In this document: positions 18,016 to 29,206 of the stretch, piece after piece
Layout: every line of letters starts with the position of its first letter
How positions within the stretch are numbered: position 1 is the stretch's first letter
Assembly (NCBI RefSeq): GCF_002744715.1
Contig: NZ_KZ319373.1
Span: 62,001 to 126,000 of the forward strand
Length of the DNA: 64,000 nucleotides
Direction of reading: 5' to 3'
Source: Marinobacter profundi
GTDB lineage: Bacteria > Pseudomonadota > Gammaproteobacteria > Pseudomonadales > Oleiphilaceae
The notes under the pieces: model-generated
Told to the model about the DNA's origin: nothing
Databases searched by the model: none
Seen by the model: the letters and a program-made list of their open reading frames with translations, nothing else
Made by a program: the position numbers and the translations under genes

Positions 18016-19395
18016 ATGAGATCGTTCAGCAAGAAATGGCGCAGCGGGTCAGGATGGCTCGGCTGCCTGACAAGCCTGGCGCTGGCCGTTGCGCTGGCGT
18101 TGCCGGCCTATGCAGGGAGTGCTGTTGAAGGTGCGCGGATCTGGCCTGCGCCGGACCACACCCGACTGGTGCTGGATACCTCGGCGAGCGTCGATCACAA
18201 GGTGTTTGCATTGTCGTCTCCGGCGAGGCTGGTCATTGATATCAGCAATGCCTCGCTGAAAGCCGATTTCGACCGTCTTGATCTGTCCGGCAGTCCTATT
18301 AGGCGCATCCGCAGTGCACCCCGCAACGGGTCTGACCTGCGGGTGGTGCTGGACCTGGAAACGGATATCAAACCCCGCAGTTTCCAGCTCGAGCCTAATC
18401 AGCAGTATGGCCACCGCCTGGTGGTTGACCTGGTCAAAGAGGGCGGCGGTGGCGCAGCGGTCCGGCCGCCGCAACCGGTGCTGTCGGATAACGACGCCGG
18501 CAAACGTGACGTCGTGGTGGTCATCGATGCCGGTCATGGCGGTGAAGATCCCGGCGCCATTGGTCCTCGCGGCACCCGTGAGAAGGACGTGGTGCTGCGC
18601 ATGGCCAGGACCATTGCCGAGCTGATTAACCAGAAGCCGGGTTATACCGCCAAGCTGACCCGGACCGGGGATTATTACATTGACCTGCGCAGCCGCACCC
18701 TGATGGCGCGCAAGCACAACGCCGATCTGTTTGTCTCGATTCATGCGGATGCCTTCCGTACTCCACAACCGCGCGGGGCCTCGGTGTTTGCCTTGTCCCA
18801 GCGCGGGGCGACCAGTGAGACGGCGCGCTGGCTGGCAAAAAGCGAGAACCGTTCGGACCTGATCGGCGGTTCCGGTGGCGTATCCCTTGATGGCAAGGAC
18901 GACATGCTGGCCGGGGTGTTGCTGGATCTGTCGATGACCGCCAGTATCAATTCCAGTATCGGTGTCGGCGGTCATGTGCTTAATCGCCTTGGCCGGGTGA
19001 CCAGCCTGCATAAATCAGGGGTGGAACAGGCAGCGTTCGTGGTGCTGAAGTCCCCGGATATCCCCTCCATCCTGGTGGAAGCCGGATTCATCTCCAATCC
19101 CCAGGAGGAGAAGAACCTGGCCAGCAGCCGCTATCAACAGAAAGTGGCGAGGGCGGTTTTTGACGGCATCAATGAACATTTCAGCCAGACTCCGCCCCCC
19201 GGAACCCTGCTGGCGTGGCAGAAACGCCAGGGTGGTAATGGCTCCGCGGCTAACCAGTACCGTATCCGGCGCGGCGATACCCTGTCTGCGGTGGCCCGGG
19301 AAAACCGGACCACGGTCAGTGAGCTGATGCGCTATAACGGGCTCAGCGATGACCAGGTTATCGTGGGCCAGACCATTCGTATCCCGGCTTCCTGA
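18016..19395 (+). CDS. amiB: N-acetylmuramoyl-L-alanine amidase with AMIN and LysM domains
   Basis: This periplasmic zinc amidase splits septal peptidoglycan for cell separation. It has 459 residues. A signal peptide ends near residue 33 (ALALPAYAG), an AMIN domain follows (about 36-135), and the Amidase_3 domain begins near 167 with VVVIDAGHGGEDPGA. The zinc ligands fit His in DAGHGG, Glu in REKD and His in SIHAD. A single C-terminal LysM reads YRIRRGDTLSAVA to GQTIRIP. A possible regulatory helix lies around the MTASINSS region. The start is the second of two overlapping ATGs; the first (18011) stops after two codons. Confidence 0.95.
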   Translation: MRSFSKKWRSGSGWLGCLTSLALAVALALPAYAGSAVEGARIWPAPDHTRLVLDTSASVDHKVFALSSPARLVIDISNASLKADFDRLDLSGSPIRRIRSAPRNGSDLRVVLDLETDIKPRSFQLEPNQQYGHRLVVDLVKEGGGGAAVRPPQPVLSDNDAGKRDVVVVIDAGHGGEDPGAIGPRGTREKDVVLRMARTIAELINQKPGYTAKLTRTGDYYIDLRSRTLMARKHNADLFVSIHADAFRTPQPRGASVFALSQRGATSETARWLAKSENRSDLIGGSGGVSLDGKDDMLAGVLLDLSMTASINSSIGVGGHVLNRLGRVTSLHKSGVEQAAFVVLKSPDIPSILVEAGFISNPQEEKNLASSRYQQKVARAVFDGINEHFSQTPPPGTLLAWQKRQGGNGSAANQYRIRRGDTLSAVARENRTTVSELMRYNGLSDDQVIVGQTIRIPAS

Positions 19396-19580
19396 GCGGG
19401 CCTGCTGCAGGCGGGTCCATGCCGCTGCACTGGCAGTGGTCAGGGCGGCAAGCTGCCCGGGGTTAGTGCGCGCTTGTGCATCTGTTATCATGGCGGGCTA
19501 GCGAATGCGGGGCGCGGGCAACCGTTACCGCCATCCTGATTCGCAAACCCGGTCTCCAAGCGCAAAGGCAGCCCTGATCC

Positions 19581-21470
19581 ATGGCCAGCATCAAGTTACT
19601 CTCCCCTCGTCTTGCCAACCAGATCGCCGCCGGTGAGGTAGTCGAACGCCCGGCGTCGGTGGTCAAAGAGCTGGTAGAAAACGCCTTGGACGCCGGCGCC
19701 GTCCGGGTCGATGTTGATATCGAGCAGGGCGGCGCCAAACTCATCCGGGTGCGTGATGACGGTTCCGGCATCGAAGAAGCGGATCTGCCGCTGGCACTGA
19801 GCCGCCATGCTACCAGTAAAATCACCAGTCTTGATGACCTTGAAGCGGTGGCCTCCCTGGGTTTTCGCGGCGAGGCGTTGGCCAGTATCAGCTCGGTGTC
19901 CCGGCTGGCGCTGACCTCCAGGACGGCGGAGCAGGAAGCTGCAGCCCGGGTCGAGGTGGAAGGCCGGGAGATGGATGCGCGGATTTCCCCGGCAGCCCAT
20001 CCGGTGGGCACCACGGTGGAGGTGCGGGACCTGTTCTTTAACACTCCCGCCCGCCGCAAATTCCTGCGCACCGAGAAAACCGAATTCAATCATGTCGAAG
20101 AATGCCTGCGCCGCCAGGCGCTGAGCCGCTTCGATGCCGGCTTTACCCTGCGTCACAATCAGAAGGTGGTACAGAGCCTGCGTCCCGCGGCGACGCCCCT
20201 GGACCGGGAGCGCCGGATCGGCGCTTTGTGCGGCCAGCAGTTCATCGACAATGCCGTGGTTATCGACGCCGAGGCTACCGGCCTGCGGTTGTGGGGCTGG
20301 GTGGCCCTGCCGACATTTTCCCGCAGCCAGGCGGACCTGCAGTACTTCTTCGTCAACGGTCGGGTGATCCGCGACAAGCTGGTGGCCCACGCCGTGCGCC
20401 AGGCCTATCGCGATGTGCTCTACAACAATCGGCACCCGGCGTTCGTGCTGTACCTGGAAGTGGATCCCGCCACAGTGGATGTCAATGTACACCCCACCAA
20501 GCACGAGGTGAGGTTCCGTGATGGCCGGCTGGTGCACGATTTCATTTTCCGGACCCTGCACCGGGCGCTGGCGGAGGTAAGGCCGGATGACCACCTGCGC
20601 GGTGCCGTCGCCCAGTCATTCGGCCGGGAAGCCGGCCAGAACCAGGCCCCGTCCCGGGGGGACGGTTTCGGCTCGCAACCGGATCTCGCTGCGGCACGTC
20701 AGCCGGCGATGGCACTGGGGGGAGGCTACAGTGCGCCCCAGCCGCAATGGCAGGCGCAGGACCAGATGGCGTTCTATAAGTCCCTTAACCAGGGCGGTGG
20801 CGCGGCCGGTGCCGACAGCATGGCCATGCCGGCGGCGACCGATCTCGCCGTTGCCAGCCCCACGCCGCCGGTCTCCGGCGATGAGGAGCCGCCGCTGGGT
20901 TATGCCATCGCCCAGCTCCATGGCATCTACATCCTGGCCCAGACCCGCCAGGGGCTGATTGTGGTGGATATGCATGCTGCCCATGAGCGCATCACTTACG
21001 AGCGCATGAAGCGCGCGCTGGCTGCCCAGGATCTCAAGAGCCAGCCCTTGCTGGTGCCGGTTTCGCTGGCGGTGAGCCAGAAGGAGGCGGCCCTGGCGGA
21101 ATCCTGCCAGGATGAGCTCCAGCGCCTCGGTCTGGCGGTGGAGCGTATTGGCCCGGAAACCCTTGCGGTCCGCCAGGTGCCCTCGCTGCTGCGAGGGGCA
21201 GACACCGAGCAGCTGGTGCGGGATGTGCTGGCGGATCTGATCGAGCATGGTCAGAGTGACCGGGTGGAGGCAATGACCCACGAGCTGTTAGGCACCATGG
21301 CCTGCCACGGTTCGGTGCGGGCCAATCGCCAGCTCACCATCCCGGAGATGAATTCGCTGCTGCGGGACATGGAGGCGACCGAGCGCAGCGGGCAATGTAA
21401 CCATGGCCGGCCGACCTGGACCCTGGTGACGCTGTCCGAGCTCGACAAACTGTTCCTGCGGGGCCGCTGA
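19581..21470 (+). CDS. mutL: DNA mismatch repair protein MutL
   Basis: This 629-residue GHKL ATPase links mismatch recognition to strand excision. ATPase motifs are [24 protein letters not shown] and GFRGEAL. The C-terminal domain holds [12 protein letters not shown] (from residue 463), matching the DQHA(x)2E(x)4E endonuclease signature except for Met in place of Gln, plus CNHGRPT near the end. Both are, as I recall, as in the nicking MutL of P. aeruginosa, suggesting a MutH-independent pathway. The linker (about 345-435) is Gly/Gln/Ala-rich and low in complexity. miaA starts 2 bases after the stop. Confidence 0.96.
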   Translation: MASIKLLSPRLANQIAAGEVVERPASVVKELVENALDAGAVRVDVDIEQGGAKLIRVRDDGSGIEEADLPLALSRHATSKITSLDDLEAVASLGFRGEALASISSVSRLALTSRTAEQEAAARVEVEGREMDARISPAAHPVGTTVEVRDLFFNTPARRKFLRTEKTEFNHVEECLRRQALSRFDAGFTLRHNQKVVQSLRPAATPLDRERRIGALCGQQFIDNAVVIDAEATGLRLWGWVALPTFSRSQADLQYFFVNGRVIRDKLVAHAVRQAYRDVLYNNRHPAFVLYLEVDPATVDVNVHPTKHEVRFRDGRLVHDFIFRTLHRALAEVRPDDHLRGAVAQSFGREAGQNQAPSRGDGFGSQPDLAAARQPAMALGGGYSAPQPQWQAQDQMAFYKSLNQGGGAAGADSMAMPAATDLAVASPTPPVSGDEEPPLGYAIAQLHGIYILAQTRQGLIVVDMHAAHERITYERMKRALAAQDLKSQPLLVPVSLAVSQKEAALAESCQDELQRLGLAVERIGPETLAVRQVPSLLRGADTEQLVRDVLADLIEHGQSDRVEAMTHELLGTMACHGSVRANRQLTIPEMNSLLRDMEATERSGQCNHGRPTWTLVTLSELDKLFLRGR

Positions 21471-21471
21471 G

Positions 21472-22533
21472 ATGACCGCTGGCAAACCTGCGGACGGTAA
21501 TGCGCTGCCACCAGCCATTTTTCTGATGGGGCCGACCGCCTCCGGCAAGACCGATCTGGCCATTCGCCTGTGCGAGCGGCTGCCCTGCGACATCATCAGC
21601 GTGGATTCCGCGATGATTTACCGCGGCATGGACATCGGCACCGCCAAGCCAACGGCGGAGGAGCTGGCCCGGGCTCCTCACCGGCTGATCGACATCTGTG
21701 ATCCGGCCGAACGGTACTCCGCGGCGGACTTTCGCCGCGATGCGTTGCGGGAGATGGCGGAAATCACCCGTGCCGGCCGTATTCCGTTGCTGGTGGGCGG
21801 CACCATGATGTACTTCAAGGCCCTGTTGAGTGGCATGTCGGACCTGCCATCGGCCAGTCGCGAATTGCGGGCGCAGATCGAGGCGGAAGCCGGGGAGCGC
21901 GGCTGGCAGGCGCTGCATGACGAGCTGGCCCGCATGGATCCCATCGCTGCGGCCCGTATTCATCCCAACAACCGCCAGCGCCTGATGCGTGCAGTGGAGG
22001 TCATCCGACTGACCGGCAAGCCCATTTCCGGGTTCTGGCAGGGCGAGGGTGTGGCGGCTTCGTCCGGGGTAGCCGAAAGTGTTATCAAGGATTACCCCTA
22101 TTTCACCCAATGGCAGGCAGACGAATCGTCATCGCTTCCGTATACTGTGGTGCAGCTTGCAGTCGCCCCTGCCGAGCGGCGGATCCTCCATGACCGGATC
22201 CGCCAGCGCTTCCTGGCCATGCTCGACCAGGGATTCCTGGACGAAGTCCGGTCCCTGATGGCGCGGGGAGACTTGAATCCCGAACTGCCCTCCATGCGCT
22301 GCGTTGGTTACCGTCAGGCCTGGTCCTACCTGGCCGGTGAGTGTGACTACGACAGCTTTGTGGCGCAAGGTATTGCAGCGACCCGGCAACTGGCCAAGCG
22401 CCAGCTGACCTGGTTGCGGAAGTGGCCCGATGTACAGTGGCTCGACTCGGGTGACGGGCAAATTGCTGAATCCGCCTTGAAATTTATCAGGCGTGCAACC
22501 ACATTTAGTTTTACCAATGACGATCCGCATTAA
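21472..22533 (+). CDS. miaA: tRNA dimethylallyltransferase
   Basis: It adds the dimethylallyl group to A37 of tRNAs reading UNN codons, the step before MiaB, which is also in this window. It has 353 residues. The P-loop is GPTASGKT (20-27), followed by [16 protein letters not shown] and [14 protein letters not shown]. It includes [16 protein letters not shown]. The C-terminal 30 residues are extra and not strongly conserved. Coupled to mutL and followed by hfq, the classic mutL-miaA-hfq-hflX order. Confidence 0.97.
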   Translation: MTAGKPADGNALPPAIFLMGPTASGKTDLAIRLCERLPCDIISVDSAMIYRGMDIGTAKPTAEELARAPHRLIDICDPAERYSAADFRRDALREMAEITRAGRIPLLVGGTMMYFKALLSGMSDLPSASRELRAQIEAEAGERGWQALHDELARMDPIAAARIHPNNRQRLMRAVEVIRLTGKPISGFWQGEGVAASSGVAESVIKDYPYFTQWQADESSSLPYTVVQLAVAPAERRILHDRIRQRFLAMLDQGFLDEVRSLMARGDLNPELPSMRCVGYRQAWSYLAGECDYDSFVAQGIAATRQLAKRQLTWLRKWPDVQWLDSGDGQIAESALKFIRRATTFSFTNDDPH

Positions 22534-22553
22534 TAATTAACAGGAGAACACAC

Positions 22554-22805
22554 ATGTCAAAAGGGCACTCTTTACAAGACCCTTACCTCAACGCCTTGCG
22601 CAAGGAACGCATTCCGGTTTCCATCTTTCTCGTGAATGGCATCAAGCTCCAGGGCCAGATCGAGTCATTTGACCAGTTTGTCATCCTGCTGAAGAACACT
22701 GTCAGCCAGATGGTATACAAGCATGCCATCTCCACCGTCGTGCCTGCCCGGAATGTGCGCATTCCGCAGCAAAATCCGGCCGGAGAAAATGAAGCCGAGG
22801 ACTGA
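22554..22805 (+). CDS. hfq: RNA chaperone Hfq
   Basis: This 83-residue Sm-like protein forms a hexameric ring that pairs small RNAs with mRNAs. Key residues keep E. coli numbering: Gln8, Phe42 and the proximal-face YKH (55-57). The rim arginine patch is present as RKER (16-19). The C-terminal tail after PARNVRIP is short, as in Pseudomonas. A strong AGGAG precedes the ATG. Confidence 0.98.
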   Translation: MSKGHSLQDPYLNALRKERIPVSIFLVNGIKLQGQIESFDQFVILLKNTVSQMVYKHAISTVVPARNVRIPQQNPAGENEAED

Positions 22806-22933
22806 TCCAGCGGATCATTGTCGGTTACAGGTAGTTCCCGAAGCCCGCGTTCCCGTCATACTCTCATCAGAGTGGCCGGGCCCGCGGGTCTTTGCGTTTA
22901 ATTCACCCACCAAAATTGCGGAGTTGCGCGCCC

Positions 22934-24244
22934 TTGTTTGAACGTCCAGATGTAGGTGAACGGGCGGTCCTGGTTCACATCGATTTCTCATCCCACGATG
23001 AATCGGAAGATCCTGGCGAGTTTCGCGAGCTGGTCAGCTCGGCCGGTGTGGAAGCGGTTGCCATGGTTACCGGCAAACGCAACCAGCCCAGCTCACGGCT
23101 GTTTGTCGGCGAAGGCAAGCTGGAAGAAATCCACGAGGCGGTGATCCAGCATGAGGCAGACGTGGTGTTGTTCAATCACGCCCTGAGCCCCAGCCAGGAG
23201 CGTAACATTGAGCGGGAGCTCAAGTGCCGGGTGCTGGACCGGACCGGGGTCATTCTCGATATCTTTGCCCAGCGCGCCCGCACCCACGAGGGCAAGCTCC
23301 AGGTCGAGTTGGCTCAGCTCGAGCACATGTCGACCCGTCTGGTGCGGGGCTGGACCCACCTGGAGCGCCAGAAGGGTGGTATCGGCCTGCGCGGTCCGGG
23401 TGAGACCCAGCTCGAGACCGACCGCCGGTTGTTGCGTGAGCGCATCAAGTCCATTCACCGTCGCCTCGAGAAAGTGCGCCGGCAACGGAATCAGGGGCGC
23501 CGTGCCCGCCAGCGGGCGGACATTCCCACCATCTCCCTGGTGGGTTACACCAACGCCGGCAAGTCCACCCTGTTCAACCGAATGACAACTTCCAGCGTAT
23601 ATGCTGCAAACCAGCTGTTCGCGACCCTCGATCCGACCTTGCGGCGGCTTGAGTTGCCGGACATCGGGCCGGTGGTGATGGCCGATACTGTAGGCTTCAT
23701 TCGCCATCTGCCCCACAAGCTGGTGGAGGCCTTCCGGGCCACGCTGGAGGAAACGACCGAAGCGTCACTGCTGCTCCATGTCATTGATTGCCATGACGAG
23801 CGGCGGGATGAGAATATGGAGCAGGTTCATGAAGTGCTCCACGAGATCGGCGCCGACGAGCGGCCGATGATGCAGGTGTTCAACAAGATTGACCTGCTGG
23901 AGGACTTCACCCCGCGCATCGACCGGGACGAGAACGGGGTGCCGGTACGGGTCTGGGTTTCCGCGGTGAGCGGTGCCGGTATGACGGAACTGTTCGACGC
24001 CATGGTCGAACGGCTGGCGGAAGACGTGATTCACCAGTTTGTCCTGCTCGGTCCGCAGGATGGCAAGCTGCGGGCGCTGCTGCATCAGACCGGGTCGGTG
24101 CTGGGCGAGCGGCATACCGACAGCGGTGATACGGTGGTGGAAGTTCGTCTGCAGAACCGGGACTGGCGTCAGCTGCTCAGTCGTGCCGGGGTCAGACCGG
24201 AAGACATTCGCCTGAGCGCCGACGAAGTGGCCGGGGGCGAATAA
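22934..24244 (+). CDS. hflX: Ribosome-associated GTPase HflX
   Basis: It binds the 50S subunit and splits stalled or heat-damaged ribosomes. As annotated it has 436 residues. The N-terminal ATP-binding-like domain contains GEGKLEEI and ends in a coiled coil with GGIGLRGPGETQLETDRR. The GTPase domain has GYTNAGKST, DTVGFI and NKID. No ATG gives a full-length protein. I chose TTG 22934 (L-FERPDVGERAVLVH), with GCGGAG 10 bases upstream and a good fit to the family N-terminus. A TTG at 22892 would add 14 residues. The 128-base gap after hfq has no clear terminator. Confidence 0.93.
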   Translation: MFERPDVGERAVLVHIDFSSHDESEDPGEFRELVSSAGVEAVAMVTGKRNQPSSRLFVGEGKLEEIHEAVIQHEADVVLFNHALSPSQERNIERELKCRVLDRTGVILDIFAQRARTHEGKLQVELAQLEHMSTRLVRGWTHLERQKGGIGLRGPGETQLETDRRLLRERIKSIHRRLEKVRRQRNQGRRARQRADIPTISLVGYTNAGKSTLFNRMTTSSVYAANQLFATLDPTLRRLELPDIGPVVMADTVGFIRHLPHKLVEAFRATLEETTEASLLLHVIDCHDERRDENMEQVHEVLHEIGADERPMMQVFNKIDLLEDFTPRIDRDENGVPVRVWVSAVSGAGMTELFDAMVERLAEDVIHQFVLLGPQDGKLRALLHQTGSVLGERHTDSGDTVVEVRLQNRDWRQLLSRAGVRPEDIRLSADEVAGGE

Positions 24245-24321
24245 ACCCCGCGGCTATTGCCGGGGCGGGGATAAATCCCTAGTATTTGCAGCCATTCGAA
24301 CAAGTTGGAACGGAGAAAATT

Positions 24322-25515
24322 ATGGCCTGGAATGAACCGGGTGGTAACCGCAACGATAACGATCCCTGGGGAACCGGTGGTCGTCGTGGCGGCAATGATC
24401 AGGGTCCGCCAGACCTGGACGAGGCACTGAAGCGCGGTCTCGACAAGCTCAACAAGCTCCTCGGCGGCAAGGGCGGCAAGTCCGGCTCCGGCGGTGACGG
24501 CGCCTCCGGCAGCGGTGGCGGCTTCGGGGCCATCCTGGCCATTGCCGGCATCCTTGTTGTTGGCTATGTCATTTTCCAGTCCTTCTACACAGTGGACGAA
24601 CAGGAGCGGGCGGTGGTGCTGCGCTTCGGCGAGTACAACCGTACTGAAAATCCCGGTCTCCGGTTCAAGGTGCCGCTGATTGACGATGTCACCAAGGTGC
24701 GGGTCACCAGTGTGCGTAATGCGGAGTCCCGCGGCCAGATGCTGACCCAGGATGAAAACCTGGTGTCGGTGGATCTCCAGGTCCAGTATCGGGTGTCCAA
24801 CGCCCGGGACTACGTGCTGAACGTCAGGGATTCCAACGAGGCGCTGGCCTTTGCCACCGACAGTGCGCTGCGCCACGAAGTGGGCAGCTCGGTGCTCGAC
24901 CAGGTGCTCACGGAAGGTCGTGCCGAACTCGGTGTCCGGGTGGAGCAGCGTCTGCAGAAGTTTCTTGAGGAGTACGGCACCGGCCTCGAAATCGTGCGGG
25001 TGAACGTTGAAAGTACCCAGCCCCCGGCGCCCGTGCAGGACGCGTTCCGTGAAGTACAGCGGGCCCGCGAGGACGAGCAGCGGCTGAAGGAAGAGGCGGA
25101 AACCTACCGCAACAAGGTGGTTCCGGAGGCTCGCGGTCGCGCCCAGCGCATGATCGAAGAGGCCGAAGCCTACAAGCAGGAAGTGATCGACCGTGCCCGC
25201 GGTGAGACGGCCCGTTACCTGGAACTGCTGGCGGTGTACAAGACAGCGCCCGCCGTGACCCGCGAGCGCATGTACCTGGATGCGGTAGAGGGTGTGCTGT
25301 CCAGAACCAGCAAGGTGCTGGTGGATACCGAGGGCAGCAACAATATGATGTACCTGCCGCTTGATCGCCTGGTCAACCGCCAGGGCGCAGCCCAGTCCGG
25401 CAGTACCAGCGATGGTTCCGGCAGTACGGACCAGCCCGACATCCAATCACTGACTGACCAGGTCATCCGTGAGCTGCAGAGCAGACAGGATACGACCGCC
25501 CGGAGGGGGAGATAA
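24322..25515 (+). CDS. hflK: FtsH protease modulator HflK
   Basis: This SPFH/band-7 membrane protein forms, with HflC, a cage around the FtsH protease. It has 397 residues. A glycine-rich N-terminus (GGRRGGN, GGKGGKSGSGG) is followed by one membrane helix near 69-90 (FGAILAIAGILVVGYVIF). The SPFH domain follows from about VDEQERAVVLRFGEY, then a long coiled coil rich in Glu and Arg. The ATG at 24322 follows CGGAGAAAAT. It ends 2 bases before hflC. Confidence 0.96.
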   Translation: MAWNEPGGNRNDNDPWGTGGRRGGNDQGPPDLDEALKRGLDKLNKLLGGKGGKSGSGGDGASGSGGGFGAILAIAGILVVGYVIFQSFYTVDEQERAVVLRFGEYNRTENPGLRFKVPLIDDVTKVRVTSVRNAESRGQMLTQDENLVSVDLQVQYRVSNARDYVLNVRDSNEALAFATDSALRHEVGSSVLDQVLTEGRAELGVRVEQRLQKFLEEYGTGLEIVRVNVESTQPPAPVQDAFREVQRAREDEQRLKEEAETYRNKVVPEARGRAQRMIEEAEAYKQEVIDRARGETARYLELLAVYKTAPAVTRERMYLDAVEGVLSRTSKVLVDTEGSNNMMYLPLDRLVNRQGAAQSGSTSDGSGSTDQPDIQSLTDQVIRELQSRQDTTARRGR

Positions 25516-25517
25516 TC

Positions 25518-26393
25518 ATGGGACCTAAAGGCGTAGTGGGTCTTGCAGGCGCCCTCATTGTAGTCCTGCTGGTGTGGTCCAGCGTGTTCATCATTCCGGA
25601 AACCCACCGCGGTGTCCTGTTGCGGTTCGGCGAATTGATCGAGACCGACATCCAGGCGGGTATCCACTTCAAGGCGCCGGTGGTTGACCAGGTGCGTCTG
25701 TTCGATGTCCGGGTACTGACCACCGATCTGCCGTCCCGTCAGTACCTGACGGTGGAGAAGAAGCCGCTGGATGTGGATTCCTACATCGCCTGGAAAATCC
25801 GCGATGTGGATGAGTTCTACCGTTCTACCGGTGGTGACGAGTTCCGTGCCCAGTCGCTGCTGTCATCCCGGGTGGATAACGGTCTGCGGGACGAGTTCGG
25901 TATCCGTACCATGCATGAGGTGGTGTCCGGACAGCGTGATGAGTTGATGCACACCCTGCGGGATCGGGTGAACGAAACTTCGGTCACCGAGTTCGGTATT
26001 GAAGTGGTGGATATCCGCGTGAAGGCCATCGAGTTGCCGGGCCAGGTAAGCGAGAACGTTTATCGCCGGATGGCCACTGAGCGGGAGAAGCTGGCCCAGG
26101 AATTCCGTTCCCGTGGCCGCGAGCTGGCCGAGGGTATCCGTGCCGATGCCGATCGTCAGCGCACCGTGGTTCTGGCCAATGCCTTTGCCCAGGCCGAGGA
26201 AACCCGCGGTGAGGGTGACGGCCAGGCGGCCCGGACCTATGCGGACGCCTACAGTGCCGACGAGGAGTTCTACAGCCTGTACCGGAGCCTGCAGGCTTAC
26301 CAGAAGGCGTTCTCCAGCAAGGACGACATCATGGTGATCGACTCGGACAGCCAGTTCCTGCGCTTCCTGAACGACCCCCAGGGCGGTCAGTAA
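25518..26393 (+). CDS. hflC: FtsH protease modulator HflC
   Basis: This is the partner of HflK, with 291 residues. An N-terminal signal-anchor helix (GVVGLAGALIVVLLVWSSVF, about 4-24) leads into an SPFH domain starting ETHRGVLLRFGE. IEVVDIRVKAIELP and RMATEREKLAQEFRSRG are family-conserved. GGGGAGA lies just before the ATG. A strong terminator follows. The small yjeT-like gene often found between hflC and the next gene is absent. Confidence 0.97.
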   Translation: MGPKGVVGLAGALIVVLLVWSSVFIIPETHRGVLLRFGELIETDIQAGIHFKAPVVDQVRLFDVRVLTTDLPSRQYLTVEKKPLDVDSYIAWKIRDVDEFYRSTGGDEFRAQSLLSSRVDNGLRDEFGIRTMHEVVSGQRDELMHTLRDRVNETSVTEFGIEVVDIRVKAIELPGQVSENVYRRMATEREKLAQEFRSRGRELAEGIRADADRQRTVVLANAFAQAEETRGEGDGQAARTYADAYSADEEFYSLYRSLQAYQKAFSSKDDIMVIDSDSQFLRFLNDPQGGQ

Positions 26394-26412
26394 ATACCGC
26401 AGCGGGTGAAAC

Positions 26413-26445
26413 AAACCGGAATACCTTGGGTATTCCGGTTTTTTT
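26413..26445 (+). terminator. Rho-independent terminator after hflC
   Basis: AAACCGGAATACC and GGTATTCCGGTTT form a perfect 13-bp stem with a 3-base loop and run into TTTTTTT. It ends the nnr-to-hflC transcript before hisZ. Confidence 0.9.
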
Positions 26446-26576
26446 GTGTGTGCCAACAGTGTAAAATTCCGCCGGTTTTGGTCTGGTTTTTCCGCACTGC
26501 TACGGGCCTGGCCCTCAATCCTTTGAATTTCCGGCACTGGCGTCAGCGCCGGGGTCAAAACGGACACTAGAATCGC

Positions 26577-27755
26577 ATGACAGTTTCTGATCGCTGGTTA
26601 TTGCCGGATGGCGTGGAAGATATCCTGCCGCCGCTGGCAGGACAGATTGAATCACTGCGCCGGGATGTAATGGACACCTGCCAACGCTGGGGCTACCAGC
26701 TGGTGATCCCGCCGCTGATCGAATACCTCGAATCCCTGTTTACCGGCACCGGCCATGATCTGGAGCTGCAAACCTTCAAACTCACCGACCAGCTGACCGG
26801 CCGGATGATGGGGGTGCGCGCCGACATGACGCCCCAGGCCGCCCGCATCGACGCCCACACCCTGCGTGAAGACGGCGTCACCCGCCTGTGCTATGCCGGT
26901 CATGTACTGCATACCCGGCCCCGCCATATGCTGACCGGCCGGACGCCGATCCAGGCCGGCTGTGAACTGTTTGGCAGCGCGTCCGAATCCGCGGACCTGG
27001 AAGTCATCAGCCTGATGCTGGAAGCCCTGCGGGTGGCCGGTATGCCGCGGATCCACCTGGATCTCGCCCATGTGGCAATCTACGAGTCACTGATCGGTGA
27101 TGCCGGTTTCGACCGTGATACTGAAGACCGGATCTTTGACGCCATGGCCCGCAAGTCGGTACCGGAACTTGATGAGCTGCTGGGCGGCTGCGCGGCGGAT
27201 TCTGCCGGCGGCCGTCTGCGGGAGCTGGCACGCATCAGCGGCGGCCCGGAAGCGCTGACAGAGGCCCGCAAGGTGCTGCAGGGTGCGCCGGATAACCTGA
27301 TCCGGGCACTGGACCAGCTGGAGCGGGTGGCTGCGATGCTGGCCCGGGATTTCCCGGAAGTCGGTTACGGTTTCGACTTCTGCGAACTTCGCGGCTACAA
27401 CTATCACACCGGACTGGTTTTTGCCGCCTATGCTCCGGGCCATGGTGACGCGGTGGCCAAGGGCGGCCGTTACGATGCTATCGGCGGCGACTTTGGTCGC
27501 GCCCGGCCGGCGACCGGTTTCAGCCTGGACATCCGGGCCCTGGTTTCCCTGGGCCAGCGGGCCCGCAAACCGGTCCGGGCAATCTGGGCGCCGGTCAGCA
27601 AGGATCCGGCCCTGGCGTCCGCGATTGCCAGCCTGCGGCTGACTGATACCGTCATCCAGGCCTTGCCCGATGACGAAACCGACCCCGCGACCCGCGGCTG
27701 TGACCGGGTTCTGGTCCAGCAGGGCGGGCAATGGGTTGTGGAACCAATTTCCTGA
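26577..27755 (+). CDS. hisZ: ATP phosphoribosyltransferase regulatory subunit
   Basis: This catalytically inactive histidyl-tRNA synthetase paralogue activates the short form of HisG in the first step of histidine synthesis. It has 392 residues. The class II core has LPDGVEDILPP at the N-terminus, FKLTDQLTGRMMGVRADMTPQAAR (motif 1/2 region), and GGRYDAIGGDFGRARPATGFSLDI (motif 3 region). The anticodon-binding domain is reduced. hisZ implies a short HisG elsewhere. purA follows 85 bases later. Confidence 0.95.
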   Translation: MTVSDRWLLPDGVEDILPPLAGQIESLRRDVMDTCQRWGYQLVIPPLIEYLESLFTGTGHDLELQTFKLTDQLTGRMMGVRADMTPQAARIDAHTLREDGVTRLCYAGHVLHTRPRHMLTGRTPIQAGCELFGSASESADLEVISLMLEALRVAGMPRIHLDLAHVAIYESLIGDAGFDRDTEDRIFDAMARKSVPELDELLGGCAADSAGGRLRELARISGGPEALTEARKVLQGAPDNLIRALDQLERVAAMLARDFPEVGYGFDFCELRGYNYHTGLVFAAYAPGHGDAVAKGGRYDAIGGDFGRARPATGFSLDIRALVSLGQRARKPVRAIWAPVSKDPALASAIASLRLTDTVIQALPDDETDPATRGCDRVLVQQGGQWVVEPIS

Positions 27756-27831
27756 GGTCCCTGCGGGCCCCGGAACCATTCACGAATTCGTAACTGTGCC
27801 GTTAGCGTGCAATCGGGCGCGGCCGCTTTGA

Positions 27832-29136
<1,305 letters not shown>

Positions 29137-29164
29137 GCGGCACTGGCCGACGGCTGGCGCCAAT

Positions 29165-29203
29165 AAGCGACGGGAGATGACTTCCGTCGCTTTCTTCTCT
29201 TCT
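29165..29203 (+). terminator. Terminator after purA
   Basis: AAGCGACGG and CCGTCGCTT form a 9-bp stem with a 10-base loop, followed by the pyrimidine-rich TTCTTCTCTTC. It fits rho-independent termination of purA. Confidence 0.7.
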
Positions 29204-29206
29204 CTA

